Below, in pieces: positions 36,539 through 46,343 of a stretch of DNA of 64,000 nt; the first letter of the stretch is position 1; the number at the start of each line of letters is the position of its first letter. A program made the translations under genes and the position numbers. Source of the DNA: Methylobacter sp. (GTDB taxonomy: Bacteria; Pseudomonadota; Gammaproteobacteria; Methylococcales; Methylomonadaceae); assembly GCA_030653985.1 (NCBI GenBank), contig JAURYJ010000020.1, positions 1 through 64,000 of the forward strand, written 5' to 3'. The notes below the pieces were generated by a model that ran no database searches, was not told the origin of the DNA, and was given only the letters and a program-made list of their open reading frames with translations.

Positions 36539-37414
36539 CTACAAAGGTTGCAAGGTCTCAATCGGACTGATCACCTCACGCAGAATATCGGTGGCCACTT
36601 GAGTATAGAGTGCCGTAGTCTCCAGTTTTTTGTGACCGAGCAACACCTGAATAATCCGAATATCCACTTTCTGTTCCAACAAATGCGTTGCAAACGAATG
36701 CCTCAGTGTATGCATCGATACTCGCTTATTGATTCCCGCCGCCTCTGCAGCGGCATGGACAGCACGGCTAAGTTGCCGGGTACTGAGCGGATCGATGGGG
36801 TCCAAGCCAGGAAATAACCAGCCACCTTGCAACATTTTGCCTTGGGCATGGGCAAATTTCCACCAGGCACGCAAGCGTTCCAGCAGCACCGGCGCTAGCA
36901 TGGCGTAACGATCCTTGCTGCCTTTGCCCTGTTCAATGCGTAGCGTCATGCGCTGGCTATCGATGTCGCTGATTTTCAGCGACACTACCTCGCTGACACG
37001 CAAGCCGGCACCGTAAGCGACTGATAATGCGGTCTGGTGCTTGAGGTTGTCAGTGGCAGCGAGTAGGCGGACCACCTCCTCACGGCTCAATACCACCGGC
37101 AGTTTGCGAGGTTCATGCACGGGATGCATCTTGGTCAACAATTCCGGGTGATCTAGCGTCGTTTCAAACAGAAACTTGAGTCCCGTGATAGCCGCATTCA
37201 GGGAAATAGACGAAATGCCGTGATCGACCAGATACAACTGATAACGGCGTAGATCTTCGGAACTGGCCGTATCCGGTGAGCGTCCCAGGAATGCTGCGAA
37301 TCGCTTTACCACTCGAACATAGCTGGTCTGGGTTTTGGGGGAAAGTTTGCGCATCCGCATGTCATCGATCATGCGTTGACGTAACGGGGTAATGGGTTTA
37401 ATTGTCGAAGTCAT
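36539..37414 (-). CDS. Tyrosine recombinase paired with IS91-type transposase
   Basis: A 291-residue XerC/D-like integrase starting at MTSTIKPITPLRQRM (AGGAG 7 nt upstream); a TTG frame extension to 37438 is less likely. Catalytic residues: Arg in GAGLRVSEVVSL, Lys in GKGSKDRYAML, His-x-x-Arg in HTLRHSFATHL, His in LLGHKKLETT and nucleophile Tyr in TALYTQVA. The pair with an IS91 transposase is found in a subset of IS91-like elements, where the recombinase role is unclear. Confidence 0.9.
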   Translation of the reverse strand: MTSTIKPITPLRQRMIDDMRMRKLSPKTQTSYVRVVKRFAAFLGRSPDTASSEDLRRYQLYLVDHGISSISLNAAITGLKFLFETTLDHPELLTKMHPVHEPRKLPVVLSREEVVRLLAATDNLKHQTALSVAYGAGLRVSEVVSLKISDIDSQRMTLRIEQGKGSKDRYAMLAPVLLERLRAWWKFAHAQGKMLQGGWLFPGLDPIDPLSTRQLSRAVHAAAEAAGINKRVSMHTLRHSFATHLLEQKVDIRIIQVLLGHKKLETTALYTQVATDILREVISPIETLQPL

Positions 37415-37483
37415 GACACTGCTCCTATCTTGAAACAAGGCGGATTGCCTTATTTCTTAACATAGGGAACAGTTACACTCTTT

Positions 37484-37587
37484 CAATCACCGGGAGGCTT
37501 AAAATCGCAGCCACCATAGCGCGAAGCGGTTTAGTCCTTCGACCCCTTGCAGACAGTCGGATATGAATTTAGGCTTCCCGATACCGG
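37484..37587. repeat. 104-bp repeat, copy A, at the IS91-type element end
   Basis: It runs from CAATCACCGGGAGGCTTAAA to CTTCCCGATACCGG and is homologous along its length to 55016-55120, with the core TAGCGCG(A/T)AGCGGTTTAGTCC split by one variable base. It lies just upstream of the recombinase-transposase operon and is probably the origin or terminus of the element. Confidence 0.75.
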
Positions 37588-37669
37588 TCATTGGCAAAGT
37601 AAGTTGCGCTATATCGACCCAAGTTGACTCGTCATATACACGCTAATGTAGGATATTTCTATATTGTGT

Positions 37670-38527
37670 TTACAAACCGGCTTCGGATAAGTTGGCTTTT
37701 TGGTAAATAAGGTAAGGTTCTGCCGGTTTTTTTATTGGAAGCATTCCATACCGATCTTTATCTCGGGCTATCCCAACCGCATCCGGTAAATCACCCTCGT
37801 GCTCATTGAGCCAAACATCTAACTCATGACCGATATGAGTTAGCAGTAATTTTTTAGGCTTAATAGCGGTATATGCTTCAAGAGCCAGATTGAGATCGTT
37901 ATGGTTTTTTGGCGCTTTATCCATAGGTGGAAACGAACAATCGAGCACCATTAAATCCGGTTTCCATTGCTTTAAAAAGGACTGGGTTTTTTGCGGCAAG
38001 CCTACAGTATCGGTCAGATAAGCCAATTTGCCAGAATCATGTTCGAAACAATAGCCCAAAGTCCTTTTGGAATGTAGCAAAGGCACTGGCGTTACTATAA
38101 GTCCAGCTAACTCAAAGCTCTGAAAAGGTGCAAGTTTGATAAAATCGAGTATACCGTGATTTTTGAACAAATCGCCACACCCCTCCTGATCATCGGGGCC
38201 ATAGACCGGCAATACCTGCCCCAAGCCCCAGCGCAGGGGAAATAAGCCCTGTACATGATCGGGATGATAGTGCGTCAGCAATATGCTGTGCAGGGTTCCA
38301 TCCGGAAAACGTTGTTTCAAATCCGGCAACCCCGCATCAAGCAGTATCTTATACTCATTAATCTCCAACAAAGCCGAGCATGGCTCTCGCCTTAATTCGG
38401 TATTGAAGGTAGCCTTAACGCAAATATCACAACGACAACCATGCACGGGCACACCGGGCGCATTGCCAGTACCTAAAAATCGTAAAGACAGAGTTTCGCT
38501 CTGGTCATTAGGCAATATCATTTCCAT
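37670..38527 (-). CDS. phnP: PhnP, phosphoribosyl cyclic phosphate phosphodiesterase
   Basis: About 285 residues of the metallo-beta-lactamase fold. It opens 5-phosphoribosyl 1,2-cyclic phosphate formed by C-P lyase. Metal motif: LLTHYHPDHVQGL, LLHSKRTLGYC, YLTDTVG and LTHIGHE; the CRCDIC zinc site near the N-terminus is typical of PhnP. The start at 38527 or 38521 overlaps phnN by up to 20 bases; a longer frame extends further into phnN and is unlikely. It is the last gene of the phn operon. Confidence 0.92.
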   Translation of the reverse strand: MEMILPNDQSETLSLRFLGTGNAPGVPVHGCRCDICVKATFNTELRREPCSALLEINEYKILLDAGLPDLKQRFPDGTLHSILLTHYHPDHVQGLFPLRWGLGQVLPVYGPDDQEGCGDLFKNHGILDFIKLAPFQSFELAGLIVTPVPLLHSKRTLGYCFEHDSGKLAYLTDTVGLPQKTQSFLKQWKPDLMVLDCSFPPMDKAPKNHNDLNLALEAYTAIKPKKLLLTHIGHELDVWLNEHEGDLPDAVGIARDKDRYGMLPIKKPAEPYLIYQKANLSEAGL

Positions 38528-39089
38528 GTTGAGCTGTTTTTTCCTGAGTAAGTAAAGCGATAAAAGCCGTACCACAGTCTTCCAGCAATCCGTCATTTTC
38601 TAAAAAGGTAACATTAGGATGACAAATACGGTTGAATAATACCGCTCGTTCCAGACGATTCTCAATTTCCTCATCAGTTTCACGTCGTCTTTTCTTAAGG
38701 CGTTCACGTAACACGTCCGTTGAGCTTCTGATTAACACCACCTGCATGTCTGGCTCCTTTTCCAGCGCAGTAAAAAAATACTCACGAGACCCGTTGATAA
38801 CCACGTTAAACCCTTGCGTTAGCCAGAAATTAATTTCCTTACCAATACCGTAACGCAATCCGTGACTGTCCCATTGCATGGTAAAAAACCCCTGCTTTTC
38901 CTTGGCGGCAAATTCTTCTTCGGACAGATGGATATGGTTTTCACCTACCAACTCCGGCAGACGGGTGATATAGCGATGCGCAAACACGATTTTATTGCAT
39001 GCCGCAAGTTTTTCTCGGGCATATTGCATTAAGGTATCCTTGCCTGAACCCGAGGGCCCGATCACATAAAACAGCCTCCCCTTACGCAT
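38508..39089 (-). CDS. phnN: PhnN, ribose 1,5-bisphosphokinase
   Basis: A 193-residue guanylate-kinase-like enzyme that makes PRPP from ribose 1,5-bisphosphate. Walker A GPSGSGKDTL at residues 11-20, RYITRLPE and QWDSHGLRYGIG fit PhnN. Its start overlaps the phnM stop by one base (39089). Confidence 0.93.
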   Translation of the reverse strand: MRKGRLFYVIGPSGSGKDTLMQYAREKLAACNKIVFAHRYITRLPELVGENHIHLSEEEFAAKEKQGFFTMQWDSHGLRYGIGKEINFWLTQGFNVVINGSREYFFTALEKEPDMQVVLIRSSTDVLRERLKKRRRETDEEIENRLERAVLFNRICHPNVTFLENDGLLEDCGTAFIALLTQEKTAQHGNDIA

Positions 39090-40240
39090 TAAACACCTCC
39101 GTATAGCGCCTGATAAACCGGCTGGCCGTTCACCCAGGTTTGCCGAGCTTGCGGATAGGTGCCAGAAAAATCAACACACACCAGATCTGCACGCTTACCT
39201 ACAGCGATTTCGCCCCTATCATTCAGTCCCAACGCCTTGGCCGGATTCAGGCTGACCAGTTTCATCGCCTCCGACAAACTCAGTACGCCAAGCTGTTCCA
39301 ACATAAATACTGCCGTTAATAGACTAGCGGGCGTGTAATCCGAACACAAACAAGTCGCCACGCCATGTTCTATTGCGTCCTGCGCCTTCATAGAACCGCT
39401 TTGGCTTTTGCCACGCAGAATATTCGGTGCGCCCATGATGGTACTCATGCCTTGCTCAATAGCATAGCGTGCGGTTTCCAGATTAATTGGAAACTCGCTG
39501 ATATGAACGCCTAACGCTTTAATTTCCGCCACTTTTTCGGAACAATCATCGTCATGACTGGCGACATGGATATTTTTACTATGCGCATGGGCTATCAATT
39601 GTCTGACCCTGATTTGTGCAGATTCCGCCTGTGCCAGTTTATCGTCGATCAGCGACAGGCTTTCGGCCTCGGTTTTCTGATAGGTTTTTTGCAGATAAGT
39701 CTGATAAGCGCGCATATCCTTGAACTGGCCCTGCCCAGGCGTATGATCCATGATTGACAACAAATGCACGGCGTCTTCATCCAGCAATTTCAGCAATACC
39801 GGCAGCGCGGTCGGATCGGTGATTTCGTAACGGGTATGAACGCGGTTATCGACCAGCCCTTTGCCGTTAAAAACATGTATCGCACGAACAATGTCCGCAG
39901 CCATGTCATTATTGCGTAATCCCAGTTCGGCATTGGCAAACGACAGCGAATGAAACACCGTGGTAATACCCGCTGCGGCATTGCGTTTATCGGCTTGGGC
40001 AATGGCAAATTCCAGCGGAAAATGCACGTTGGGCCGAGGTTCTATGTCTTTTTCCAACGCATCGGCATGAAGATCGATTAGACCGGGGAGCAAGTAGCGA
40101 TTGCCCAGATCGATAGTTTGCTCAGCATTAATATCGGTGGGGTTAATGGCAACGATATGGCCATCTTCGATTAACAAAGACGCATGTTCAACAATGGCAT
40201 CTGTTAACACCAGACGCGCATTAGTAATAAGATAATTCAT
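39089..40240 (-). CDS. phnM: PhnM, alpha-D-ribose 1-methylphosphonate 5-triphosphate diphosphatase
   Basis: A 383-residue amidohydrolase-fold enzyme that removes pyrophosphate from the nucleotide-like intermediate of C-P lyase. Visible metal ligands and motifs: LLPGLIDLHADALEKDI, FHSLSFA, MDHTPGQGQF, ASHDDDC and CSDYTPASLL. Normal length. Confidence 0.95.
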   Translation of the reverse strand: MNYLITNARLVLTDAIVEHASLLIEDGHIVAINPTDINAEQTIDLGNRYLLPGLIDLHADALEKDIEPRPNVHFPLEFAIAQADKRNAAAGITTVFHSLSFANAELGLRNNDMAADIVRAIHVFNGKGLVDNRVHTRYEITDPTALPVLLKLLDEDAVHLLSIMDHTPGQGQFKDMRAYQTYLQKTYQKTEAESLSLIDDKLAQAESAQIRVRQLIAHAHSKNIHVASHDDDCSEKVAEIKALGVHISEFPINLETARYAIEQGMSTIMGAPNILRGKSQSGSMKAQDAIEHGVATCLCSDYTPASLLTAVFMLEQLGVLSLSEAMKLVSLNPAKALGLNDRGEIAVGKRADLVCVDFSGTYPQARQTWVNGQPVYQALYGGV

Positions 40241-40267
40241 GATGACTCCAAATTTATACTATGTGTG

Positions 40268-40969
40268 CTAGCTGCCTACCGGCACGCTTAATTCAACAAC
40301 TTCATCCGCCATGCGTTTAACCAAATCAGCATGGTGAAAAATCGCCAACATGCCGACACCTTGTTCTTTTTTGCGTTGAATCAGCGCCACCACGCGGTCG
40401 GTGGTTTCAGCGTCCAGACTGGCGGTTGGCTCATCCAGCAACAGCAGTCGGGGCGAGGCAATTAAACCGCGAGCCAGATTCACCCGTTGTTTTTCGCCAC
40501 CGGAAAAAGTCGCAGGCGGCACTTCCCATAAGCGTTCGGGGATATTCAGTTCCGCCAGTAATTCAGCCGCTCGCGCCCGACCTTCCTGCTTATTAACGCC
40601 TTGCCGATATAAAGGCATGGCCACTACATCCAGGGTTTTTTGCCGTGGCAAGGTATGCAAAAACTGGGTGACAAAACCGATTTCCTCACGCCGCAATTCC
40701 AGGATTCGATGCTCTAAGGCCAGCGCTAAATCCAGGATTCCTCCCGTCGCTGATTCGTACAACAGCCGTCCGCTGCTGGGCAAATAAGTTCGGTAAATGC
40801 TTTTTAACACCGACGATTTCCCGGCACCGGTGGGGCCGATTAACGCGGTCAGTTTGCCTGCATACACAGTGAGATTTACCTGCGAGGACGATGGAATGAC
40901 TTTGTTTTGCTCATGCAGAAAAAAAGTCTTGGACAGGTTTTCAACCATTAATAACGGTTTGTTGGTCAT
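40268..40969 (-). CDS. phnL: PhnL, ABC-type ATPase of the C-P lyase complex
   Basis: A 233-residue ABC ATPase: Walker A GPTGAGKSS, signature FSGGEKQRVNLARGL and Walker B LLLLDEPTASLD. PhnL assists the phosphonate ribosylation step with PhnG, PhnH and PhnI rather than transport. Position between phnK and phnM is the canonical order. Confidence 0.94.
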   Translation of the reverse strand: MTNKPLLMVENLSKTFFLHEQNKVIPSSSQVNLTVYAGKLTALIGPTGAGKSSVLKSIYRTYLPSSGRLLYESATGGILDLALALEHRILELRREEIGFVTQFLHTLPRQKTLDVVAMPLYRQGVNKQEGRARAAELLAELNIPERLWEVPPATFSGGEKQRVNLARGLIASPRLLLLDEPTASLDAETTDRVVALIQRKKEQGVGMLAIFHHADLVKRMADEVVELSVPVGS

Positions 40970-40980
40970 GATTCTGCTCC

Positions 40981-41811
40981 TTATAGCGCCGAAGCGACCA
41001 GTTGTTGAGTGTAGGCATGTTGCGGGTCTTCCAGGATCTGGTCGGTCAGCCCTCTTTCAATCACCCGTCCGTATTTCATCACCAAGGTGCGCCCGGCCAA
41101 AAGCCGGATCACACCCAGATCATGGGTGACCACAATCATCGCGGTGTTCAGTTCTGACTGAATTTCCAGAATCAAATCCAGAATTTTCGCCTGCACCGAT
41201 AAATCCAGACCGGTGGTGACTTCATCCAGAAACAACAAAGGCGGCCGAGTTGCCAGCGCCTTGGCGATTTGCACACGCTGTTGCATGCCGCCGGAAAAAT
41301 TTTTGGGCAATTCATCCATGCGTTCGGTCAACACCTCGGTACGCGCTAACAGCTCGCGAGCGCGTTCACGAATCTCGCGGTAATTCATCACCTGACTCAT
41401 CAATAACCGTTCGGCAATATTGCCGCCCGCCGATATGTCGAAATTAAGGCCCAGATTGGCGTTTTGATAAACCATGCCGAAACGATGATTGCGCAGGCTT
41501 CGACGTTGCGCAGGATTGAGTTCAAATAAGCGCTTTTGCTCGGTTTCATCAAAGAACAAAGCACTACCACTGTAAGGTATTTGATCAAAATACAGGCACT
41601 TGACCGCCGTCGATTTGCCGCTTCCAGACTCGCCCATGATCCCTAGAATTTCTCCTTTATAAAGATCAAAGTTCAAATCATGCAACGCGACAATACTGCC
41701 GCAATGCGGGCAGATATTGGTCTCAAACTCGGGACCGGTGCTGGTGAAACATAAATCACAGCCGGGTCCGTAAACTTGCGACAAGCCTTTTACTTCCAGA
41801 ATCTTATCCAT
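40981..41811 (-). CDS. phnK: PhnK, ABC-type ATPase of the C-P lyase complex
   Basis: A 276-residue ABC protein that docks on the PhnGHIJ core. Walker A GESGSGKST, signature FSGGMQQRVQIAKAL and Walker B LLFLDEVTTGLDLS. The insert GCDLCFTSTGPEFETNICPH near the N-terminus, with two CxxC-like pairs, is longer than in E. coli PhnK. The start overlaps phnJ by 8 bases. Confidence 0.93.
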   Translation of the reverse strand: MDKILEVKGLSQVYGPGCDLCFTSTGPEFETNICPHCGSIVALHDLNFDLYKGEILGIMGESGSGKSTAVKCLYFDQIPYSGSALFFDETEQKRLFELNPAQRRSLRNHRFGMVYQNANLGLNFDISAGGNIAERLLMSQVMNYREIRERARELLARTEVLTERMDELPKNFSGGMQQRVQIAKALATRPPLLFLDEVTTGLDLSVQAKILDLILEIQSELNTAMIVVTHDLGVIRLLAGRTLVMKYGRVIERGLTDQILEDPQHAYTQQLVASAL

Positions 41812-42661
41812 GCGCTAACTCCTGCTGCTGTTCGCAATAATCACTGTCGGAACATTGGTAAACTCGCTCACCTTGTTCATCGATAAACTCATCCAGAAAA
41901 CTCTCCTGTGAACCGCACAGTTTGCATGCTCTACGCTCGCCGCGACTATCGGTAAAGTCTTCAATGCGAAACGGTACATCATCAAACGCCAACGGCTCGG
42001 CGGGGCAATGCGGAGGTACCGCGTAGATTTTTTTCTCGCGGCCTGCGCCGAACAGAATCAACGCCTTGGAGTTGTGCAGTTTGGGTACGTCATAACGAGG
42101 AATCGGCGACGGATCGATGATGTAATGGTCATTGATCCGGGTCGGGTAACGGTGCGAAATGGTGATCTCATCGAATTTGACGATGTCTTCGTACAGCTTG
42201 ACCAACAGCCTGGAATAATCGGCCTCGCCGTGCATGACCTTTCGTTTGTCCTCACTAGGTTCGACAATGACCAGCGCATCCGGATAAGGCACTTGCAGCA
42301 CTAAAATCTGATCGGCACGCAGCGCTTGCTCGGGTATCCGATGGCGCGATTGAATCAGCGTTGCTTCTTGCAAGCGCGTGGTGGTGGCTATGCCGGGACA
42401 GGTCATTTCGATGAATTTGCGTAAATTAACCGCATTGACCGAATCATCGGAGCCTTGGTCGATGACTTTCACGGTGTCGGTTACGCCTATCAACGCTAGG
42501 GTCAATTGCAGGCCGCCGGTACCAAAACCCCGTCCCATCGGCATTTCGCGAGATGAATACGGCACCTGGTAACCAGGGATGCAGATGGCTTTTATCACAC
42601 TGCGGCGTATCTCACGCTTGGCGTATTCGTCCAGAAAGGCGAAATTGATTCCGTTACTCAT
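41804..42661 (-). CDS. phnJ: PhnJ, C-P lyase radical SAM enzyme
   Basis: A 285-residue enzyme that cleaves the carbon-phosphorus bond using a 4Fe-4S cluster and SAM. The C-terminal cysteines (ACKLCGS and YQCSDSDYC) match the cluster-binding and catalytic cysteines of the family. The N-terminus FLDEYAKREIRRSVIKAICIPGYQ (in parts) is strongly conserved. Overlaps phnI by 8 bases. Confidence 0.97.
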   Translation of the reverse strand: MSNGINFAFLDEYAKREIRRSVIKAICIPGYQVPYSSREMPMGRGFGTGGLQLTLALIGVTDTVKVIDQGSDDSVNAVNLRKFIEMTCPGIATTTRLQEATLIQSRHRIPEQALRADQILVLQVPYPDALVIVEPSEDKRKVMHGEADYSRLLVKLYEDIVKFDEITISHRYPTRINDHYIIDPSPIPRYDVPKLHNSKALILFGAGREKKIYAVPPHCPAEPLAFDDVPFRIEDFTDSRGERRACKLCGSQESFLDEFIDEQGERVYQCSDSDYCEQQQELAHG

Positions 42662-43760
42662 GACTAGCCTCCTGTTTTTGCTGGGTGGTTCTTAATCTGT
42701 CCATATCTGACTGAAAGGTGACGTAATGCGGCATTTTGTAGTGCGAGGCAAAGCCCATCGAATCGATGCCATCGACATGTAGCAACACAAATTCGGGATC
42801 TTCAGAAGGATTTTCTGCACCGTCTTTCATGCCTTTTTGCAAGGCTCTATCGAGAATTGCCATCGAAATCGCTTTAACCTCGTTGTGTCCGAAACAAGCG
42901 CCGTAACCCAAGGTAAAGGTCGGCAAGCCTTTGTTGTCGTCATCCTGGTACATCGCCACCACTTCGCATTCGGTCATTAATACTTCACCCACTTCGGTCA
43001 GTTCGCCGGTAATCGGATGCGGCAACAGTACCGGCAAATAACCGACACGCAGTTCCGCTACGGTAGGATGTACATCGCCATAACCGCGCATATTCGTGTA
43101 AGCAATCGCCAGCAGAGAGCCGGTTTCGCCGCGTGCCATGGTCGCCAACGCCGCACTGCGCGGCACCGGAAAAATCAGCGGTTCACGGGTAATATCAAAC
43201 GGCTGTTCACGGGCTGCTTGATTCACTTTAGGCAAGAGTCCTTCAGCGCGCAGGCTGTCCAGCACTTTCGGGAACGAATCAGGCACCGCTTGTATCGGCA
43301 AATTCGTAAACAAGGTTTTAGCTACGCTTTGAAACTGCTCCTGACTTTCATTCAGCAATTCCATGCGCAGTAAGCGCAGCGCGTAATCGGTGGTTGGCCC
43401 CAACATCTGGCCGCCCGGAATATCCTTGAACGATGCCGAAATACGCCGAATCAATCGCATGTGGGTAGTGTCATGCACCGGTGTTTCCAACAGCCGGGGT
43501 TTGGTAGAACGGTAGGCACGCAAAGCAAAACTGGCTTCCAGCGTGTCTCCCAGGCTTTGCTTGATAGCCAGTGCCGCGAGTTTTGGATGATACAAACCGC
43601 CTTCTGACAGAATCCGACTATGCAAAAAATACAGCTGCTTTTCGATGGTTTCGAGGTCCAGTGGCTGTCCGGATTCACCTTGGCGGGTACGCAATAATTC
43701 CAACGCGTCGGCAGCGCCGTCGATTGCGCGACCACCGCCTTTAATAGCGACATAGCCCAT
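42654..43760 (-). CDS. phnI: PhnI, phosphonate ribosylation core subunit
   Basis: A 368-residue core subunit starting MGYVAIKGGGRAIDGAADAL. With PhnG, PhnH and PhnL it transfers the ribose triphosphate of ATP to the phosphonate. The motifs FTLGYGACFGHNEVKAISMA and HVDGIDSMGFASHYKMPHYV are typical. One-base overlap with phnH. Confidence 0.97.
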   Translation of the reverse strand: MGYVAIKGGGRAIDGAADALELLRTRQGESGQPLDLETIEKQLYFLHSRILSEGGLYHPKLAALAIKQSLGDTLEASFALRAYRSTKPRLLETPVHDTTHMRLIRRISASFKDIPGGQMLGPTTDYALRLLRMELLNESQEQFQSVAKTLFTNLPIQAVPDSFPKVLDSLRAEGLLPKVNQAAREQPFDITREPLIFPVPRSAALATMARGETGSLLAIAYTNMRGYGDVHPTVAELRVGYLPVLLPHPITGELTEVGEVLMTECEVVAMYQDDDNKGLPTFTLGYGACFGHNEVKAISMAILDRALQKGMKDGAENPSEDPEFVLLHVDGIDSMGFASHYKMPHYVTFQSDMDRLRTTQQKQEASHE

Positions 43761-44311
43761 TAGTTGATCTCCTTGATTTGTGTGGTCCTCGGTAATGCCA
43801 AAATACCTTCCTCAGTTGCCAGCAGCATGTCCACGCCTAGCGGAAAAGCGCCATTCCAGCCTGAGCGTTGTTTGAACCAGGATATATCCAGACCCTGCGG
43901 AGCTATATGCACAGCCGTTTCGATGCCGGGCCCGGTCAGTTGATAGGTGGTATCGCCACCGTTCATTGCAGCCACCATCAGCACCAACGTCGCACCCAGT
44001 TCGGGACTGGCCAGCGTGCCCTGGCACGGTTCAAAATCCACAGGCAGTGTGCCTTGACACAGAATAAAAGCGGCTAATTCAGGCGCAGTTGGCTTGATTT
44101 GTAAACGCAGCCAATGGCTGTTATCGAGCTGCTGATGCGGATCGGCCAAACTGCTTTCGCTATCGACCAGCGTCGCCAGCACCGCGATCGCAGCATTGTG
44201 TTTACATTCCGGTAAGACGCTGATTTGCCCAGGACGTGAAAAAGCCTCAACCACACATCGAAAAGCCGCCTGTTGAAATTCAGCTTGCCAAATCATCTCA
44301 ATCATCGTCAT
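43760..44311 (-). CDS. phnH: PhnH, phosphonate ribosylation core subunit
   Basis: About 183 residues from MTMIEMIWQAEFQQAAFRCV; an in-frame ATG at 44335 would add 8 residues and overlap phnG further. Contains FSRPGQI, GTLASPELGATLVLM and GPGIE, as in PhnH. Structural core partner of PhnGIJ. Confidence 0.93.
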   Translation of the reverse strand: MTMIEMIWQAEFQQAAFRCVVEAFSRPGQISVLPECKHNAAIAVLATLVDSESSLADPHQQLDNSHWLRLQIKPTAPELAAFILCQGTLPVDFEPCQGTLASPELGATLVLMVAAMNGGDTTYQLTGPGIETAVHIAPQGLDISWFKQRSGWNGAFPLGVDMLLATEEGILALPRTTQIKEIN

Positions 44312-44759
44312 GCTCCGTCGCGTTGAGTAAGGCAAAATCTACCCGAGTAAGCGCCAGCATGGCATTACGCAGATTTTGTTCTGTAGTCAGTTCGGCCATG
44401 CCGATTTCTACCAATTGATAAATCGCCAGCCAGCCGGGCAGTTGATGCGCCAATACTGCATCGCACACCGCCAGCGCTTCAATCTTTTCCCGGTCATCGT
44501 CCATCAGTTGCGCCGCGCCCTGATATTCCTGATTGTCTTCAGTACTGATTGTGATCCAGGCACTCGCCAATGGAATTTCGCCTAAAAAGTAAGGATCGTT
44601 AAAAGCGCTGTCGCGTAATTGCAGCATGGCCAGGCCGGTTTGCGGCAACTGCACGGGGGTAATCGTCCAGTGTGCGGCAATCTCATTGAGCACTGCCGCG
44701 ATCTGTGTTTTCGACTGGGTGGCAAGCGCCCTAGGCCAGTCGCATCGAGATATATTCAT
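44298..44759 (-). CDS. phnG: PhnG, phosphonate ribosylation core subunit
   Basis: A 153-residue subunit containing LRDSAFNDPYFLGEIPLASA and GAAQLMDDDREKIEALAVCD, which match PhnG. One base overlaps the phnE2 stop at 44759. Forms the stable PhnGHIJ complex. Confidence 0.93.
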   Translation of the reverse strand: MNISRCDWPRALATQSKTQIAAVLNEIAAHWTITPVQLPQTGLAMLQLRDSAFNDPYFLGEIPLASAWITISTEDNQEYQGAAQLMDDDREKIEALAVCDAVLAHQLPGWLAIYQLVEIGMAELTTEQNLRNAMLALTRVDFALLNATEHDDD

Positions 44760-45538
44760 TAGTTCAAGACCTTTCTAATCCAGGATGACAGGTTATCGAT
44801 CACCACAATGGTGATCAGAATAATGATGATTAAGGCCGAAGCCTGGTTGTATTTAAATAGACGCAAAGCATCGTGCAGTTCCAAGCCGATACCGCCCGCG
44901 CCGACCAGTCCCAGCACCGCCGCCATGCGCACGTTACGGTCGAAGATGTACAAGGTATTGCCCACCGCTTCTCTGAGCATCGAAGGCCAGGCGGCAAACA
45001 CAATTTTTTGGGTAAAACCGGCACCAACCGCTGACAAGGCTTCATATTTGCCAGCCGGTACCCGCTCCATGTTTTCCGCAAAAAATTTACCCAAAAAACC
45101 TGCGGTATGTACCGATAGCGCCAATACACCCGGCAACGGCCCCAATCCCATTGAACTGACGAATATCAACGCCAGCAGCAAATCGGGCATGGCACGCATA
45201 AAATTGAGCAATTCTCTGGCAACCCGATAGGCGACCGCATTAGGTGTTAATGGACGCGCCGCATAAGGCGCTATCGTTGCGGCCATGATAAAGGCCAGCA
45301 CAGTCCCCCAGAACGCAGTCACCAAGGTTTGCACCATTAGATATAGATAACTAGACATGTTTGAGAAATTAGGCGTGCCATAACGGCTAAAATATTCCGT
45401 CATGTCTTCAACACCATACAACAAATCCTTAAAATCAACACCTAAATCCCAGATGATTAACCACAGCAGGGCAAGGATCACAGATAGCCAAAGCGGAAAT
45501 AAATTAAGCGGTTTGGGCGGCAAGGTATTAATGGACAT
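44759..45538 (-). CDS. phnE: Phosphonate ABC transporter permease PhnE (second copy)
   Basis: About 259 residues from MSINTLPPKPLNLFPLWLSV, the start chosen because it overlaps the preceding phnE by only 11 bases. Several transmembrane helices and the EAA-type loop (GKFFAENMERVPAGKYEALS) are visible. It partners the first PhnE as a heterodimeric channel. Two consecutive permease genes are common in phn operons. Confidence 0.92.
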   Translation of the reverse strand: MSINTLPPKPLNLFPLWLSVILALLWLIIWDLGVDFKDLLYGVEDMTEYFSRYGTPNFSNMSSYLYLMVQTLVTAFWGTVLAFIMAATIAPYAARPLTPNAVAYRVARELLNFMRAMPDLLLALIFVSSMGLGPLPGVLALSVHTAGFLGKFFAENMERVPAGKYEALSAVGAGFTQKIVFAAWPSMLREAVGNTLYIFDRNVRMAAVLGLVGAGGIGLELHDALRLFKYNQASALIIIILITIVVIDNLSSWIRKVLN

Positions 45539-46343
45539 TGAGTATGCCTCCGATGGCTTTCTGCCGAAACACATCGGACAGCCTGTCCAGTAGTGTAACC
45601 AGCGCATAAATGGATAAAGCGATCATGCCGATACGCTCGTAATTGAACAAACGCATAGACATCACCATGTCGTAACCGATACCTCCCGCACCGACCAAAC
45701 CCAGGATGGATGCCGCGCGCAAATTGTGATCGAGAATGTACAATAGCGAACCGATAAAATCCGGCACCGCTTGCGGCAGCATCGCATACAAAATGCTTTG
45801 TAATTTATTACAGCCAGTCGATTCAAGCCCTTCAATGGCTTTGGCACTAACCACTTCTATGCTTTCAGCGATAAATTTACCCATAAAACCGACGGTGACC
45901 AATGCCAGCGCCATAATGCCCGGCAACGGCCCCAGTCCCAACGCCGACACAAAGACCAGCGCCCATACCAGTTCCGGCAGTGCCCGAATAAAGCTCAGCA
46001 GATCGCGGGTCATGCGAAAAATCCAGGGATGCGGACTGGCATTTTTAGCCGCCAAAATGCCCAGCGGCATCGAGATAATGACAGCCAGCATGGTCGCCAA
46101 CAGCGTCATTTCCACGGTTTCCAGCATTTTTGTACCCAATTGCGGTAAATACTGCCAATCCGGTATAACCCATAAATTCTTCGCAAAATCCAGCATACGC
46201 GGTAAGGCATAAAAGATTTTGTTATACGACATATCCACCGTAGATGCAGTCAATATCAGCACCGCAATCGGCAGTACAATACTCAACACCGCAGTAAGCG
46301 GTGGTTTGCCACTAGGCGTTGGCCAATACCAGCTCGGGTTCAT
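45528..46343 (-). CDS. phnE: Phosphonate ABC transporter permease PhnE (first copy)
   Basis: A 271-residue inner membrane permease with the loop GKFIAESIEVVSAKAIEGLE and the conserved helices LLSFIRALPELVWALVFVSA. Its first 32 bases overlap phnC in another frame. It is homologous to the following PhnE. Confidence 0.93.
   Translation of the reverse strand: MNPSWYWPTPSGKPPLTAVLSIVLPIAVLILTASTVDMSYNKIFYALPRMLDFAKNLWVIPDWQYLPQLGTKMLETVEMTLLATMLAVIISMPLGILAAKNASPHPWIFRMTRDLLSFIRALPELVWALVFVSALGLGPLPGIMALALVTVGFMGKFIAESIEVVSAKAIEGLESTGCNKLQSILYAMLPQAVPDFIGSLLYILDHNLRAASILGLVGAGGIGYDMVMSMRLFNYERIGMIALSIYALVTLLDRLSDVFRQKAIGGILNVH

Noticed and set aside
37600-37670. GACTCGTCAT near 37627 as the right attachment site of the tRNA-Thr island
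   Set aside because: Only a short imperfect match to the tRNA 3' end; not beyond chance.
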